From Calamus simplicifolius (taxonomy: Eukaryota; Streptophyta; Magnoliopsida; Arecales; Arecaceae), in contig UESW01003902.1 of the NCBI GenBank assembly GCA_900491605.1, positions 1,327,590 to 1,391,589 on the forward strand: 64,000 bases of DNA. Reading direction: 5' to 3'. Below are positions 22,527-34,820 of this stretch, piece by piece (positions within the stretch are counted from its first letter, which is position 1; each line of letters opens with the position of its first letter). The notes below the pieces were generated by a model that was not told the origin of the DNA, did no database searches, and worked only from the letters and a program-made list of their open reading frames with translations. Made by a program: the position numbers and the translations under genes.

Positions 22527-24006
22527 TGTTGGCCCAGATGGCAACTCAAGAGGGGGGGTGAATTGGGTTCTTAAAAATTTTAACCTTTTAAAACTATTGG
22601 CTTTGAAATAATTAAGTACAGAATAAATTTCAATTACAAATGAAGAGATAGAGAGAGAGACAATTAAAGCACGTCAAACACAAGAATTTATAGTGGTTCG
22701 GTGTATCCAACACCTACGTCCACTCCCAAGTTCCACTTGGGTCTACCCTATAATCAACTAGATTACAGCCGAGTTATTTTACAAGATCACAACTCAAAAC
22801 TTGTTGTTTTCCAAGGATCACAACGAACCCAGCTGGTTTTCTGGGCTCACCAGCACAAAACCCAAACACAAGCTAATCTAGCTTGTCCCAAGGTATACTA
22901 CCTCCACTAATTCAATCCTCTGATTGAACTAGCAAAAACAAGAAAAAAAATAATGTTTACAATAACACACAGCTCCTTAAATGAGCAAATATTCAAAGTA
23001 AATAAACAAGTTTAGAAAAGCATGATTTGAAGATGATTGGATTTGAGCTTTTCTTTTTTTCTTCTTTTCCTCTTCTCTTTTGAGATGTTGAATCAAGCCT
23101 TAGCTCCGATTCTTTACAGATGTTGCAGATGAGAAGTTGGAAAATCACAAAAATAGAGCTTTTTCTTCTCTTGGAAAATCCTCCGATTTTTCAAGTTGAA
23201 CGCCTTGGATTTTTCTTTGAGCCTTTTTGGAGTGGAAGAATTTGAACGTGGATTCTTTTCTCTTGATTTCTTGCTCAAGAACTTTCGGATTTTTTTTAAT
23301 ATGATTTCTCTATTTTTCCATTTTTCTTCCTTTTTTTTTAAACGAACGCTCTTCCCCCCTTTTATAGATTCCGTTTAATCCATTTTTGGGTGTGAAACTA
23401 GCCGTTGGAATGTACCTGGAAAGTTTTTCCATACATGAAATATAGCTGTTAGGGGTTAGGTAAAGAAAATATTACCGTTTGAGCTGATCTGGCAATTTAA
23501 AAATCCGTTCCTGACAGGTTGGAGTTGGCTCCAACTTTTCAAGTGTCAGCTCCAAGTCTTGTATCCAAAAATAGAAAGTTCTGAGCTCATTGAGGAGTCG
23601 GCTCCAAAAAAGTAAAGTGTCGGCTCGCCATGTTCAGGTGTCGGCTCTAAAAGACTGTAAGTGTCGGCTCCAAGGTAGTAAAAAATCATGCGTTCTGTCC
23701 CCGTGTCGGAGTCGGCTCTAGACACTGTAAGTGTCGGCTCCGAAACTCTGGGTGTCGGCTCCGGACCGTATCAAAAATCAGAAAGAAATTTGATTGGCAA
23801 TGGGGTCGGCTCCGGACTTTCTAGGTGTTGACTCCAGCCTCTGAATTTTGAAACTTACCTTTGGCACTTGATTCAAAACACGTTTCTTGATGCCTTCTAA
23901 TTAAACAAATATTTTTAAGCCCTAAAACACTTGTTAAATTTATTAGTAACACAATGAATATACTCAATTCCTTTATTAATCATCAAAATCAATAATTGGG
24001 TCAACA
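22527..24006 (-). repeat. Sirevirus 3' LTR
   Basis: 1480 bp, running TGTTGGCCC...GGGTCAACA on +. By eye very similar to the right LTR, with scattered substitutions and a few indels. Contains about ten GTGTCGGCTCC-like motifs between 23518 and 23855. Confidence 0.95.
23518..23855. repeat. Dispersed GTGTCGGCTCC motif cluster (left LTR)
   Basis: The 11-base motif (with GTGTTGACTCC and GGAGTCGGCTCC variants) recurs at irregular 20-50 bp spacing. The same cluster is in the other LTR (32235-32555), and related GTGTCGACTCC copies occur internally at 26040-26215. Confidence 0.85.
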
Positions 24007-24315
24007 ATCTCCCCCTTTTTGATGATTATAAAAACATTGAGATATGCATAGGATTCTCAAATCAAAATTTTCAAAGATGTGATCCTCACATGTAAGCCCC
24101 CCCTGAATAAGATAGCTCCCCCTATGAATTTCAATTTAACAATTGTTCTTCTTTTTGCTTTACATTTTAGTGTTTGATACCTAGAATTCAGTTATATCAA
24201 TTTTCACTTAAGCTTATTAATGCATATCCAAAATAATTTAATACCAATAAAATATCAATCAAAGCATAACTAATCAATGCATATACGACATAACTTTCTC
24301 CCCCTTTTTTGTAAT
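24007..24315 (-). promoter_or_regulatory. Multiple polypurine-tract motifs upstream of the Sirevirus 3' LTR
   Basis: On the minus strand, AAAAAGGGGGAGAT abuts the LTR (24007-24020). Further G-rich tracts occur near 24115-24123, 24096-24103 and 24297-24311 (AAAAAAGGGGGAGA). The PPT primes plus-strand DNA synthesis. Repeated PPTs are a described Sirevirus trait. Confidence 0.7.
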
Positions 24316-24532
24316 CAACAAAAAGATTAAGGAGAGTAAAATGATAGAATTGATAGATCAAAAGATAATTTCATTACATCAAAAAGTCAGGTATTACAAA
24401 GTGAAATTGAACTTTGTCAAACATCAAACTATACATCATTACATTAAGATTTCAAGATAAAACATCAAACAACAGCTTACACTTCATTGAATCAAAACCT
24501 GTACTTCATTACATGATAATCACAGATTAGTT

Positions 24533-24926
24533 CTAATAATCCTTTGTAAATATTCTAAAATTTTTCCCATCACTCTGAGTTGCTACAAATTCTTTTAATC
24601 TTCTATCAACAAATGAGCATGCAGTCATGATCTTATCTTGAATTTCAGCATTGCATCTGGAGTAGATTTTAGAGTCTCCACAAATATCCTTAAGTTCTTC
24701 AAATATATTCTTTAGATCAGTCGTTAAGGATTCAGCGGATGAGCCAAGAGTGGATTCAATCTTGCTAATGTGATCATCCAAAGAGTAAAGGGTCTCTTTT
24801 AAATTCATAAAGTGACTGTCAAACTCAGTCTTCATTTCTTCCTTCTGAGCAGCAAGTAGACTTTTAAGTTGCTCCAATTGAATGTCTGAAAATCCGACAG
24901 ATGAAGTAGATGGAGGTACCGAAACT

Positions 24927-24959
<33 letters not shown>

Positions 24960-25905
24960 CTGCCAGGCTGTGGAGAAGGAACCCTCATAGACGGACCAGC
25001 CTCAAAAGGTGCTGAAGACCTCATTTCAGTGGCTCTCACATCCAAACTACCTTTCCTCTCCCATTGTCCATGAACCTTAACAAATCCCATCCGATGAACT
25101 GTAGCCAAACTATAGTAGTCAGTATGCCTAAGGTTCTTGGAAGGCTCATTATCCAAAATCACAACTCCTTGGCTCCTGAAAACCATAGTTAAAATCATAC
25201 CGTAGGGTAGGGAAGATCTCCTTTTTCCTCCAGCCTCGACAATATAGAAAATCATCATTGCAGCAAGGTTTATGGGTTGACCAGTCAACACACTATCCAT
25301 CACCATTATGTATCGCTTTGAGACATACTCAAATCGTCGGTCTTAGGAAATAAAATTCTACTGCAAATATTATGAAGTAACCTCAACTCCAAGGGCAATT
25401 GGTTAGCCCTAGCGTCTTCAAATTCTGTTACTTCTCTCCCTAACATTCTTGATAGAGCATCTGACCTCTCACTGTGAACATCTGCTGCTAATCCGATGAT
25501 AAGAATGCTTAGAAGATTTCCTAATTTCTGAAAAGTAAGGTGGATTCTTTTACCTCTAATAGAGCTTACGATCCCACCATCACCTCTTGACAAATTGAAG
25601 TAGAACTCCTTGACAAGGGCCGGATAGGTAGGAACATCTAATGAGCACACTTTATCCCAACCTAGCTCTTTGAGTTGATTTCCAATTGAAAAACGCTCGG
25701 ACTCAAAGAATTCAAAATTGACCTTTCTACCCATGGTAATTACTCTCCCGGCTAAGGTGTCTACCTGAGAAGAAGAAGGGCCTGGACTGTCCGATTGGGT
25801 TGCAGAATCCTCGCTTGGAGACGGCTCGCGGACGGGTCGCCTCACCGAACGCTTCCCAGTCATCACGGGCGCTCCAAGTACAGATCCTCTCCTCTTAGGT
25901 GCCAT
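24533..25905 (-). pseudogene. Sirevirus extra ORF in the env position (putative plant transposon protein type)
   Basis: ATG at 25905 opens a basic, Ser/Pro-rich leader. A conserved block follows (VPTYPALVKEFYFNLSRGDG, SSIRGKRIHLTFQKLGNLLS) typical of the plant-specific domain often annotated as putative plant transposon protein. One frame change near 25335 moves to the second half (25306-24533), which has a Pro/Ala-repeat linker and a coiled-coil-like tail (SDIQLEQLKSLLAAQKEEMK). Apart from that single shift it is open for about 1.37 kb, unlike pol in the same element. No signal peptide or convincing membrane segment is visible, so calling it an envelope would rest on position alone. Confidence 0.65.
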
Positions 25906-26039
25906 TTAAATCCTTAGGAAAGTTCGAATAGAGTAGAATTTGAGTTGGGGAGGTTTTGAGAGAGTTTGGGAAGAGTTTGGTTAAGGATTTGAAAACGAAT
26001 GAATGATGAAGTGTTGACTCTGCCCTAATAAAGTCGATT

Positions 26040-26215
26040 TGGGACCCCCAGGTGTCGACTCCCGCAAAGTCGGGTGTCGACTCCAAATCGCTAACACAGT
26101 CAGCGCTCAAACTGGAGTCAGCTCAACTTGTACGGGTGTCAGCTCCAAGGTCAGGGCCCGAGAGTGACACAGACGAGGTGTCGACTCCTCAAACTGAGGT
26201 GTCGACTCCAATGAC
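26040..26215. repeat. Internal GTGTCGACTCC motif cluster
   Basis: Five or more copies of GTGTCGACTCC or GTGTCAGCTCC lie just upstream of the env-position ORF start. Related to the cluster in both LTRs. Confidence 0.8.
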
Positions 26216-26407
26216 AGTTTCAGAGAAAAACAACTGAGATTCAAACATCTGAAACTTGTCAAAATAGGTTCAATAAAATTTTGAAAAAATCTTTGGAATA
26301 TGAAGAATCAAATTGCTCAGATGACTAGATAATTTATCTTTAAAATTATGAAAGGAATATTAAGAAATTAATAGAAATCTAGATAGTCATTCCTTAGAGT
26401 TTCAAAA

Positions 26408-28287
26408 TCATTCCAAAGGGTCACAAATCCCTAATTCACCTCTAAGATAACAAAATCTCTCTTCACTTAAAGGTTTTGTAAATATATCAGCTAATTGTTC
26501 TTCAGTATTAACATAATCAAAATAAATTTCATTATTAGCTACATGTTCTCTTATAAAGTGATATCTAATTTCAATGTGTTTTGTTCTTGAATGTTGAATT
26601 GGATTTTTTGTTAAATTTATTGCACTCGTATTATCACATCTAATAGGAGTTTTATCAAGTGTTATGCCATAATCTTTAAGTTGTCTTTTAATCCAAAGGA
26701 TTTGAGCACAGAAACTTCCAGCTGCAACATATTCTGCTTCAGCAGTTGATAATGCAACCGAATTTTACTTTTTGCTAAACCAAGAGATTAAGTTACTTCC
26801 TAAAAATTGACATGCACAACTTGTGCTTTTTCTATCTAGTTTGCATCCAGCATAGTCAGAATCAGAATATGCAATCATGTTTAATGTTGAGTCTCTAGAG
26901 TACTATAAACCTACATTTTTAGTTCCACTTAAATATCTTAAGATTCTTTTCACAGCAATTAAGTGAGATTCTTTAGGTTCAGATTGAAATCTAGCACATA
27001 AACAAACAGCAAACATGATATCTGGTCTACTAGCTATTAGGTAAAGAAGAGATCCGATCACACCTCTATAATGTTTTTGATCTACTTTCTTACCATCTTC
27101 ATCTTTGTCCAATTTGCACGAAGGACTCATAGGTATTCCAAGTGGTTTGATTGACTCCATTCCAAACTTCTTGAGAAGTTCTTTTGTGTATTTTGCTTGA
27201 TTGATGAAAATCCCCTCTTTGCTTTGCTTGATTTGAAGTCCTAGAAGAAGTTGAGTTCTTCCATCATGCTCATTTCGAATTCACCCTGCATTAATTTAGC
27301 AAATTCTTGACACAAAAGATTGTTATTAGCACCAATATAATATCATCAATATATATTTGTACTACTAATAAATCCTTATCTTTTCTTTTCAAAAATAGTG
27401 TTTTATCAACATTTCCTCTTGTAAAATCATTTTTAATCAAAATTTACTTAATCTTTCATACCAAGATCTAGATGCTTGTTTTAAACCATATAGTGCTTTG
27501 TGCAATTTAAAAACATGATTTGGAAATTCATGATCTTCAAAACCAGATGGTTGTTCAAAAAAACTTCTTCATTTATAAATTCATTTAAAAATACACTTTT
27601 AACATCCATTTGAAATAAATTGATATGCATATGACATGCAAATGCGAGTAATAATCTGATTGCTTCTAATCTAGCTACAGGTGCAAAAGTTTCATCAAAA
27701 TCAATTCCTTCTTCTTGATTATATCCTTTTGCGACTAATCTAGCTTTGTTTCTAATTACTATGCCATTTTCATCTAATTTATTTCTAAATACCCATTTTG
27801 ATCCTATAACATAATGATCTTTAGGTTTATCTATAAGGGTCCAGACATTATTTCTAGTAAATTGATTTAATTCCTCTTGCATAGCTAACATCCAATTATT
27901 ATCCTTTTCAGCCTCTTCAATAGTTTTAGGTTCAATTTGAGATACAAATGCAAGATGATTATTGATGTTTCTCATTGATGATCTAGTTCTTACTCCTTGA
28001 GATGGATCACCTATAATTAATTCTTTTGGATGACTATAGGCATATCTCCAATCTCTAGGAAGATCTACATCATTATGATTTGCATCAACAACATCAACAC
28101 TAGGAGAATCATCATCTTTAACTTCTTGTTCATGATCTGAAGATACATTTATATTCAATTTTTCAATGTCTCTTTCTAATATGTTTGTATCTTCCTCATC
28201 ATCAATCTTTCCTAAACTCGATGCTAAAGATTCATCAAAAATTATATGAATAGATTCTTCTACAATTAAGTTTCTCTTGTTAAACAC
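26408..28287 (-). pseudogene. Sirevirus reverse transcriptase and RNase H
   Basis: The RT begins with WVFRNKLDENGIVIRNKARLVAKGYN and GIDFDETFAPVARLEAIRLL. The catalytic box is YIDDI near 27345. RNase H motifs are GSLLYLIASRPDIMFAVCL near 27040 and the terminal EQLADIFTKPL near 26470. The stop is at 26408-26410. The frame changes at about 27480, 27340, 27250 and around 26900, so the enzyme is broken. Domain order after integrase is as expected for copia elements. Confidence 0.85.
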
Positions 28288-29531
28288 TCTATAGGCTTTA
28301 CTAGATGTTGAATATCCTAAGAAAATGCCTTCATCAGATTTTGCATCAAATTTTCCTAGATTATCTTTACCATTATTATGAATGAAACATTTACAACAAA
28401 TGCATGAAAGTAACTTATGTTTGGTTTTCTATTGTTCCATAGTTCATAAGGAGTTTTCTTAATGATTGGCCTAATTAAAGCTCTATTAAGAATATAGCAT
28501 GCCGTGTTTATAGCTTCCGCCCAAAAGTATTTTGGTAGGTTGCTTTCACATAGCATGGTACGAGCCATGTCTTCTAAAATTCTATTTTTTCTTTCTACAA
28601 CTCCATTTTGTTGTGGTATTCTAGGTGCTGAAAAATTATGATGGATGCCATTTTCAATGCAAAAGTTTTTAAATAAATGATTTTCAAATTTAGTGCCATG
28701 ATCACTTCTAAGAGACACTATGGTATTGTTTTTCTTATTTGTGACCTTCTTGAAGAATTTTAAAAATAATGGAAAGGTCTCATCTTTATGAGCTAAAAAT
28801 AATACCCAAGTGTATCTAGAATAATCATCTACAATCACAAGACAATATTTCTTTCCTCCTAGACTAGTGGTTCTAGTAGGTCCAAAAAGATCCATGTGAA
28901 GTAGTTCGAGTGGCCTAGAAGTGGAAACAATGTTTTTAGTTTTGAAAGAGTTTCTAGTTTGCTTTCCAAATTGACATGCATCATAAATTTTGTTATTTTC
29001 AAAATCTAGTTGTGGAAGACCTTTTACTAAATCCATTCTAATTAATTTTAAAATTAGGTGTGTGCTTGCATGACCTAATCTACGATGCCATAACCAACCA
29101 ATCTCATTCATATTAGCATTATTAGCAAATAAGCAATGATTACTAGTAGACAAATTGTCTAAATCAATCAAGTATACATTGCCATTTCTATTTCCAGTAA
29201 AAATAATGCTATTATCAATGGGATTAGAAACAGTGCAGATAGAAGCTTCAAATGATACTTTAAAACCTTTGTCACATAATTGACTAATACTGATTAGATT
29301 ATGTTTTAAACCATTGACATATAAAATATTTTCAATATATGTGGAGGGAGTTATTTGAATTGTACCAAACCCCATGATTTGGCCTTTGCCATTGTCACCA
29401 AACGTAACAACTCCTCCTCTTTTGCTTTCAAGGGTGATGAATTGATCCTTGTCACCTGTCATGTGTCTTGAGCAGCCACTATCGAGATACCACTTTCGCT
29501 TTGCTCTTTTGGCCGCAAGACACTCCTGCAA
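28288..29531 (-). pseudogene. Sirevirus protease and integrase
   Basis: Starts with the copia protease active site WYLDSGCSRHMTGD near 29480. The integrase zinc domain follows (WLWHRRLGHASTHL, with a CXXC partly lost as ACQFGKQ). The core DDE has ELLHMDLFGPTRT, VSLRSDHGTKFENH and FSAPRIPQQNGVVERKN. The ORF is continuous for 391 codons and loses frame at its end near 28370. The protease matures the polyprotein, and integrase inserts the cDNA. Confidence 0.85.
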
Positions 29532-29537
29532 AAATGA

Positions 29538-31192
29538 TCAAGTCTTATATTTAGGTACCCAAGCCTTCTTGGGTCCTTCATGGTTAGTAGCATAAAAGAT
29601 TATTCCTTTGGGAACCCATATTTTCTTTTCTTTACTACTTAAATTCTTGTTACTATTTCTTGCCTTACATTCATAGGATTTATGGCCTTTCTTGTTACAA
29701 TAATGACATGTAACATCATCTTTATTTGGTTCTTTTCTGAAAAAGTTTTTGACAAACTTTTGTTTTATGTTAGGCCTATATCCTAATCCAGCCTTATCAA
29801 ATATAGCTCTTTGATTAATCAATAATAAATTAAGTTTTTCAAAACTATTAGTGAATTTATCAACAATATTTTTATATTTATCAACTTCCTTCTTTAATTT
29901 ATCATTTTCATTGGAGATTGATTCTCTTTCTTTTGTTAAATTATCATTTTCAGATTTCAGCATCTCAATCTCATGAGTAAGATTATCTTTTTCTTTAATG
30001 AGAATTGAATTATCGTTTTTCAAAAATTTATATTTCTTTTTCAAGGCTTTAAAATCATCAACTAGTTCATTAAAAGCTTCAAACAATTCATCAAATGCGA
30101 AATCATCACAAGGGTTTTCAGAACTTACCTCGTTGTCATCGTTTGCCATAAAGCAAATGTTTGCAACTTCTTTTTGTTCTTCCTCTGAAGAGGATTCATC
30201 GCTGTCGCTCCAAGTTGCAACATATGCCTTCTTTTTCTTCTTGTAGGCTTTCTTCAGTTGAGGACAGTCATATCTAAAATGCCCTGGTTTCTTACACTCA
30301 TAACAAATTAAGGGCTCCTTTTCTTTTTCTTTGTCCTTCTCTTTCTCCTTTTCTCCTTCCATTTTTGTTCCAGATTTTTTCTTGTGGAAGGGTCTCCTTC
30401 TTTGCATGAATTTCTTAAATTTTCTTGCAAGGAGAGCTGTCTCGTCATCTTCCTCTTATTCATCACTGCTGCTTATATCCTTTTCTGCAGCTTTGAGAGC
30501 GGTTGTTTCTTTTTCTTGACTTTCTCCTCTTGATGTTGTTTCATTGTTAGCTCATGAGTCATCAAGGATCCAAGTAGCTCTTCCAAAGGTAACACATTTA
30601 AGTCCTTTGCTTCTTGGATGGCAGTCACCTTCGCTTCCCACGATCTTGGAAGTGACCTAAGAATTTTACGCACAAGTTCAGAATTAGTATAGGTCTTACC
30701 TAGACTTTTCAAACCATTTACAATATCAGTGAATCTTGTGTACATGCATGTGATGGTTTCAGTTTGTTCCATGCTAAACAATTCATATTTATGCACTAAA
30801 ATATTAATCTTTGATTCTTTAACTTGATTTGTACCCTCATGGGTAACCTCTAATCTATCCCAAATTTCTTTCATGGAAATACATGTAGAAATTCGATTAA
30901 ATTCATTTGCATCTAGTGAACAATATAAAACATTCATAGCCTTGGCATTAAGTTATGCCAACTTTTTATCATGTTCATCTCATTCTGTTTCTGGCTTAGG
31001 AATCACCATGTTATCTACTCTAATTGTAGGTGGGTGTGGACCATTAACTACGATACCCCATAAGTCATAGTCAAGTGCTTGAATAAAAATTTTCATCCTA
31101 GCTTTCCAATAACCATAATTAGTTCCATTAAACAAAGGAGGTCGATTAGTGGATTGACCTTCTAAGTAAGATGAACTAGCTTGAGCTGCCAT
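29538..31192 (-). pseudogene. Sirevirus gag
   Basis: ATG at 31192 (MAAQASSSYLEG...) starts a UBN2/gag-like protein with the LFNGTNYGYWKARMKIFIQAL motif. It continues after breaks near 30960 and 30460, and ends in a long coiled coil (about 30050-29830) flanked by two zinc knuckles, CYECKKPGHFRYDC near 30290 and CHYCNKKGHKSYEC near 29680. A Lys/Glu-rich stretch precedes the first knuckle. The large gag with coiled coil fits the Sirevirus type. Confidence 0.85.
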
Positions 31193-31239
31193 TTGGATCT
31201 TTAGCTCTTGATTATTAGACCAAATTCAAATGAGCACTT

Positions 31240-31251
31240 GCTCTGATACCA
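31240..31251 (-). promoter_or_regulatory. Sirevirus primer-binding site (tRNA-iMet)
   Basis: TGGTATCAGAGC on the minus strand, two bases inside the 5' LTR. It primes first-strand synthesis. Confidence 0.9.
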
Positions 31252-31253
31252 AT

Positions 31254-32721
31254 TGTTGGCCCAGATGGCAACCCAATAGGGGGGGTGAATTGGGTTCTTA
31301 AAAATTTTAACCTTTTAAAACTATTGGCTTTGAAATAATTAAGTGCAGAATAAATTTCAATCACAAATGAAGAGATAGAGAGAGACAATTAAAGCATGGC
31401 AAACACAAGAATTTATAGTGGTTCGATGTATCCAACACCTACGTCCACTCCCAAGTTCCACTTGGGTCCACACTATAATCAGCTAGATTACAGCCGAGTT
31501 GTTTTACAAGATCATAACTCAAAACTTATTGTTTCCTAGGGATCACAATGAACCCAGCTGGTTTTCCGGGCTCACCAGCACAAAACCCAAACACAAGCTA
31601 ATATAGCTTGTCCCGAGGTATACTACCTTCACTAATTCAATCCCCCTGATTGAACTAGCAAAAACAAGAAAAAAATAATGTTTATAATAACACACAGCTC
31701 CTTAAATGAGCAAATATTCAAAGTAAATAAACAAGTTTAGAAAAGCCCGATTTGAAGATGATTGGATTTAAGCTTTTTCTTCTTTTCCTCTTCTCTTTTG
31801 AGATGTTGAATCAAGCCTCAGCTCCGATTCTTCACAGATGTTGCAGATGAGAAGTTGGAAAATCACAAAACAGAGCTTTTTCTTCTCTTGAAAAATCCTC
31901 TGATTTTTTAAGTTGAACGCCTTGGATTTCTCTTTGAGCCTTTTTGGAGTGGAAGAATTTGAACGTGGATTCTTTTCTCTTGATTTCTTTCTCAAGACCT
32001 TTCGGATTTTTTTAAATATGATTTCTCTATTTTTCCATTTTTCTTCCTTTTTTTAAACGAACGCTCTTCCCCCCTTTTAAAGATTCCGTTTAATCCATTT
32101 TTGGGTGTGAAACTAGTCATTGGAATGTACCTGGAAAGTTTTTTTCATACATGAAATATAGCCGTTAGGGGTTAGGTAAAGAAAATATTACCGTTTGAGC
32201 TGATCTGGCAATTTAAAAATCCATTCCTGACAGGTTGGAGTCGGCTCCAACTTTTTAGGTGTCGGCTCCAAGTCTTGTATCCAAAAATAGAAGTTCTAAG
32301 CTCGTTGAGGAGTCGGCTCCAAAAAAGTAAAGTGTCGGCTCGCCATGTTCAGGTGTCGGCTCCAAAAGACTATAAGTGTCGGCTCCAAGGTAGTCAAAAA
32401 TCATGCGTTCTATCCCCGTGTCGGAGTCGGCTCCAGACACTGTAAGTGTTGACTCTGAAACTCTGGGTGTCGGCTCCGGACCATATCAAAAATCAGAAAG
32501 AAATTTGATTGGCCATGGGGTCGGCTCCGAACTTTCTAGGTGTCGACTCCAGCCTCTGAATTTTGAAACTTACCTTTGGCACTTGATTCAAAACACGTTT
32601 CTTGATGCCTTCTGATTAAACAAATATTTTTAAGCCCTGAAACACTTGTTAAATTTATTAGTAACACAATGAATATACTCAATTCCTTTATTAATCATCA
32701 AAATCAATAATTGGATCAACA
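31254..32721 (-). repeat. Sirevirus 5' LTR
   Basis: 1468 bp with ends TGTTGGCCC and GGATCAACA on +. Pairs with 22527-24006. Carries the GTGTCGGCTCC cluster at 32235-32555. Confidence 0.95.
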
Positions 32722-34695
32722 AAAAGATTTTGAAAACGGTCCCATAAAGTCAATTCCCCATGCATTAATAATCTCTACACTCAATATTGGACTCATAGGC
32801 ATCATATCTCTCTTTGTGATCCAACCTATTTTCTGGCTTCTAACATAACTTTTACAATATTCATAAGCATCTTTGAATAGGTTAGGCCAATAGAATCCAT
32901 ATTGGAGCACCTTTGCCGCAGTCTTTTTAGCTCTAAAATGACCACTACAAGCTTGGTCATGGCAAAAGGATAAAATGCTCCTAACTTCTTGATATGAGAT
33001 GCATCTCCTAATAATCAGGTCAGAACATTGTTTAAATAGATATGGGTCATCCCAAATAAAGTATTTTACTTGAGAAAGAAATTGATTCATGTCCTGAGCA
33101 TTTCACTGTATCAGAATCTGACCAGTGGCTAATTAATTGACTATGTCGGCATACCATGGTTCCATGGTGGCTGACATAAGTTGTTCATCAGGAAAGGACT
33201 TGTTGATAGGTAGTTCTTTAGTAGGTGTAATCGTTAACCTAGATAAATGATCGGCCACTACATTTTCAGTATCCTTTTTATCTATAATCTCTAGATCAAA
33301 TTCTTGTAAGAGCAAGATCCATCTAATTAAGCGTGCCTTGGCATCCTTCTTTGAAGGAAGATGCATGATAGCAGAGTGATCAGTATAGATGACTACATGG
33401 GACCCCATTAAGTAAGATCTAAATTTTTTTAGTGCAAATATTATAGCTAAAAATTCTTTTTCAGTGGTAGAATAGTTGAGCTGTGCATCATTCAAGGTCT
33501 TACTAGCATAGTAGATCACTCGAGGTAACTTATCAATCCTTTGCCCTAGGATTGCTCCTATGGCATGATCGGATGCATCACACATTAGCTTAAAAGGTTG
33601 AGTCCATACAGGTGGATGAACAATTGGTACTGAGGTTAATTTTCTCTTTAAATATTTAAAGGACTGAAGATATTCAGATGTGAAGTCAAATTTGACTTCT
33701 TTGACTAATAGGTTAGTCAATGGTCGAGCTGCTATGCTAAAATTCTTGATAAATCTTCTATAAAATCCCACATGTTCAAGGAATGATCTATTTTCTTTGA
33801 CTAATTTAGGTGGAGGAAGATTTACAATCAAATCTACTTTGGCCTTGTCTACTTCTATGCTTCTATTTGAAATTACATGGCCAAGGACAATACCTTCCTT
33901 CACCATAAATTGGCACTTCTTCCAATTTAGCACTAGATGCTTTTCCTTGCATCTTTCTAAGACCAGTCTAAGGTGATATAGGCATTCAAAAAAAGTAGAC
34001 CCAAAAATGAAAAGGTCATCCATGAAAATCTTAAGGAACCGTTCTACCATATCAGAGAAAATACTAATCATGCACCTTTGAAAGGTAGATGGTGCATTAC
34101 ACAAGCCAAAGGGCATACATCGATATGCGAAAGTTCCATATGGATAAGTAAATATTGTCTTCTCTTGATCCTCTAAGGCTATTGCAATTTGATTGTAACC
34201 AGAGTATCCATCCAGAAAATAATAAATATCATACCCTGCTAATCATTCTAACATTTGGTCTATAAAGGGCAAAGGAAAGTGGTTCTTCTTAGTAGCAGTA
34301 TTTAATTTTCTATAATCGATGCACACCCTCCATCCTATTTAAATTCTTGTAGGGACCAACTCATTGTTGTCATTTTGTATCACAGTAACTCCTGACTTCT
34401 TGGGCACCACTTGCACAGGACTTACCTAAGCACTATCTAAAATAGGATAAATTATACCATTGTCAAGAAGTTTGATGATCTCTTTTCTTACTACTTCCTT
34501 TATGGCTGGGTTAAGTCTCCTTTGAGGTTCTCTTGTAGGCTTGGCTTCTTTCCCTAAGTGAATCCTATGTTGAACGATTGAGGGGCTAATCCCTTTTATG
34601 TCAGCTATGGTCCATCCTAAAGCTTCTTTATTTTCTCTTAGGACATTCAGTAGTTTCCTTTCTTGTGAGGAGTCTAGGTTGGCTGAAATAATCAT
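32722..34695 (-). pseudogene. Athila RT, RNase H and integrase N-terminus
   Basis: The RT starts near 34695 (RKLLNVLRENKEALGWTIADI). A broken stretch, 34426-34120, lies between the RT halves. The second half has the Athila-type catalytic FMDDL box near 34030 and MPFGLCNAPSTFQRCM. The RNase H (WTQPFKLMCDASDHAIGAIL; TEKEFLAIIFALKKFRSYL) is open to 33133. The integrase zinc domain (33090-32800) has lost both cysteines of its CXXC (reads YVRSQK). The coding region then stops at the Sirevirus insertion. Confidence 0.88.
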
Positions 34696-34820
34696 AGGTA
34701 GGGTTTCTGATGGACCTAGGTATGCATATTTGAGGTGTATAGAAAGTGATTTCAGTTCTATTGATGGTTTGGGTAATGGTTCAGGTACTTTCTTTAGTGG
34801 TTTAATTGAAGGTTTCCATC

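Larger units (their letters stand above)
22527..32721 (-). mobile_element. Ty1/copia Sirevirus (SIRE/Maximus-like) retrotransposon
   Basis: LTRs at 22527-24006 and 31254-32721, TSD AAAAG at 22522-22526 and 32722-32726. PBS is complementary to initiator tRNA-Met. Minus-strand order is gag, protease, integrase, RT, RNase H, then an additional ORF in the env position, then several G-rich PPT motifs. The long gag with two zinc knuckles, integrase before RT, the extra ORF and multiple PPTs point to the Sirevirus group. Frameshifts and stops break pol, so it is not autonomous. It sits inside the Athila integrase and is therefore younger than it. Confidence 0.92.

Noticed and set aside
24882..25073. 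Gly-Ala repeat ORF on +
   Set aside because: Complement of the Pro-Ala linker in the Sirevirus extra ORF.
24533..25905. Calling this ORF a true envelope gene
   Set aside because: No signal peptide, membrane anchor or glycoprotein features are visible; only the position matches.
31240..31251. Possible tRNA-Met gene piece (also 43220 and 51395)
   Set aside because: Only the 12-base primer site next to an LTR is present. No tRNA cloverleaf.
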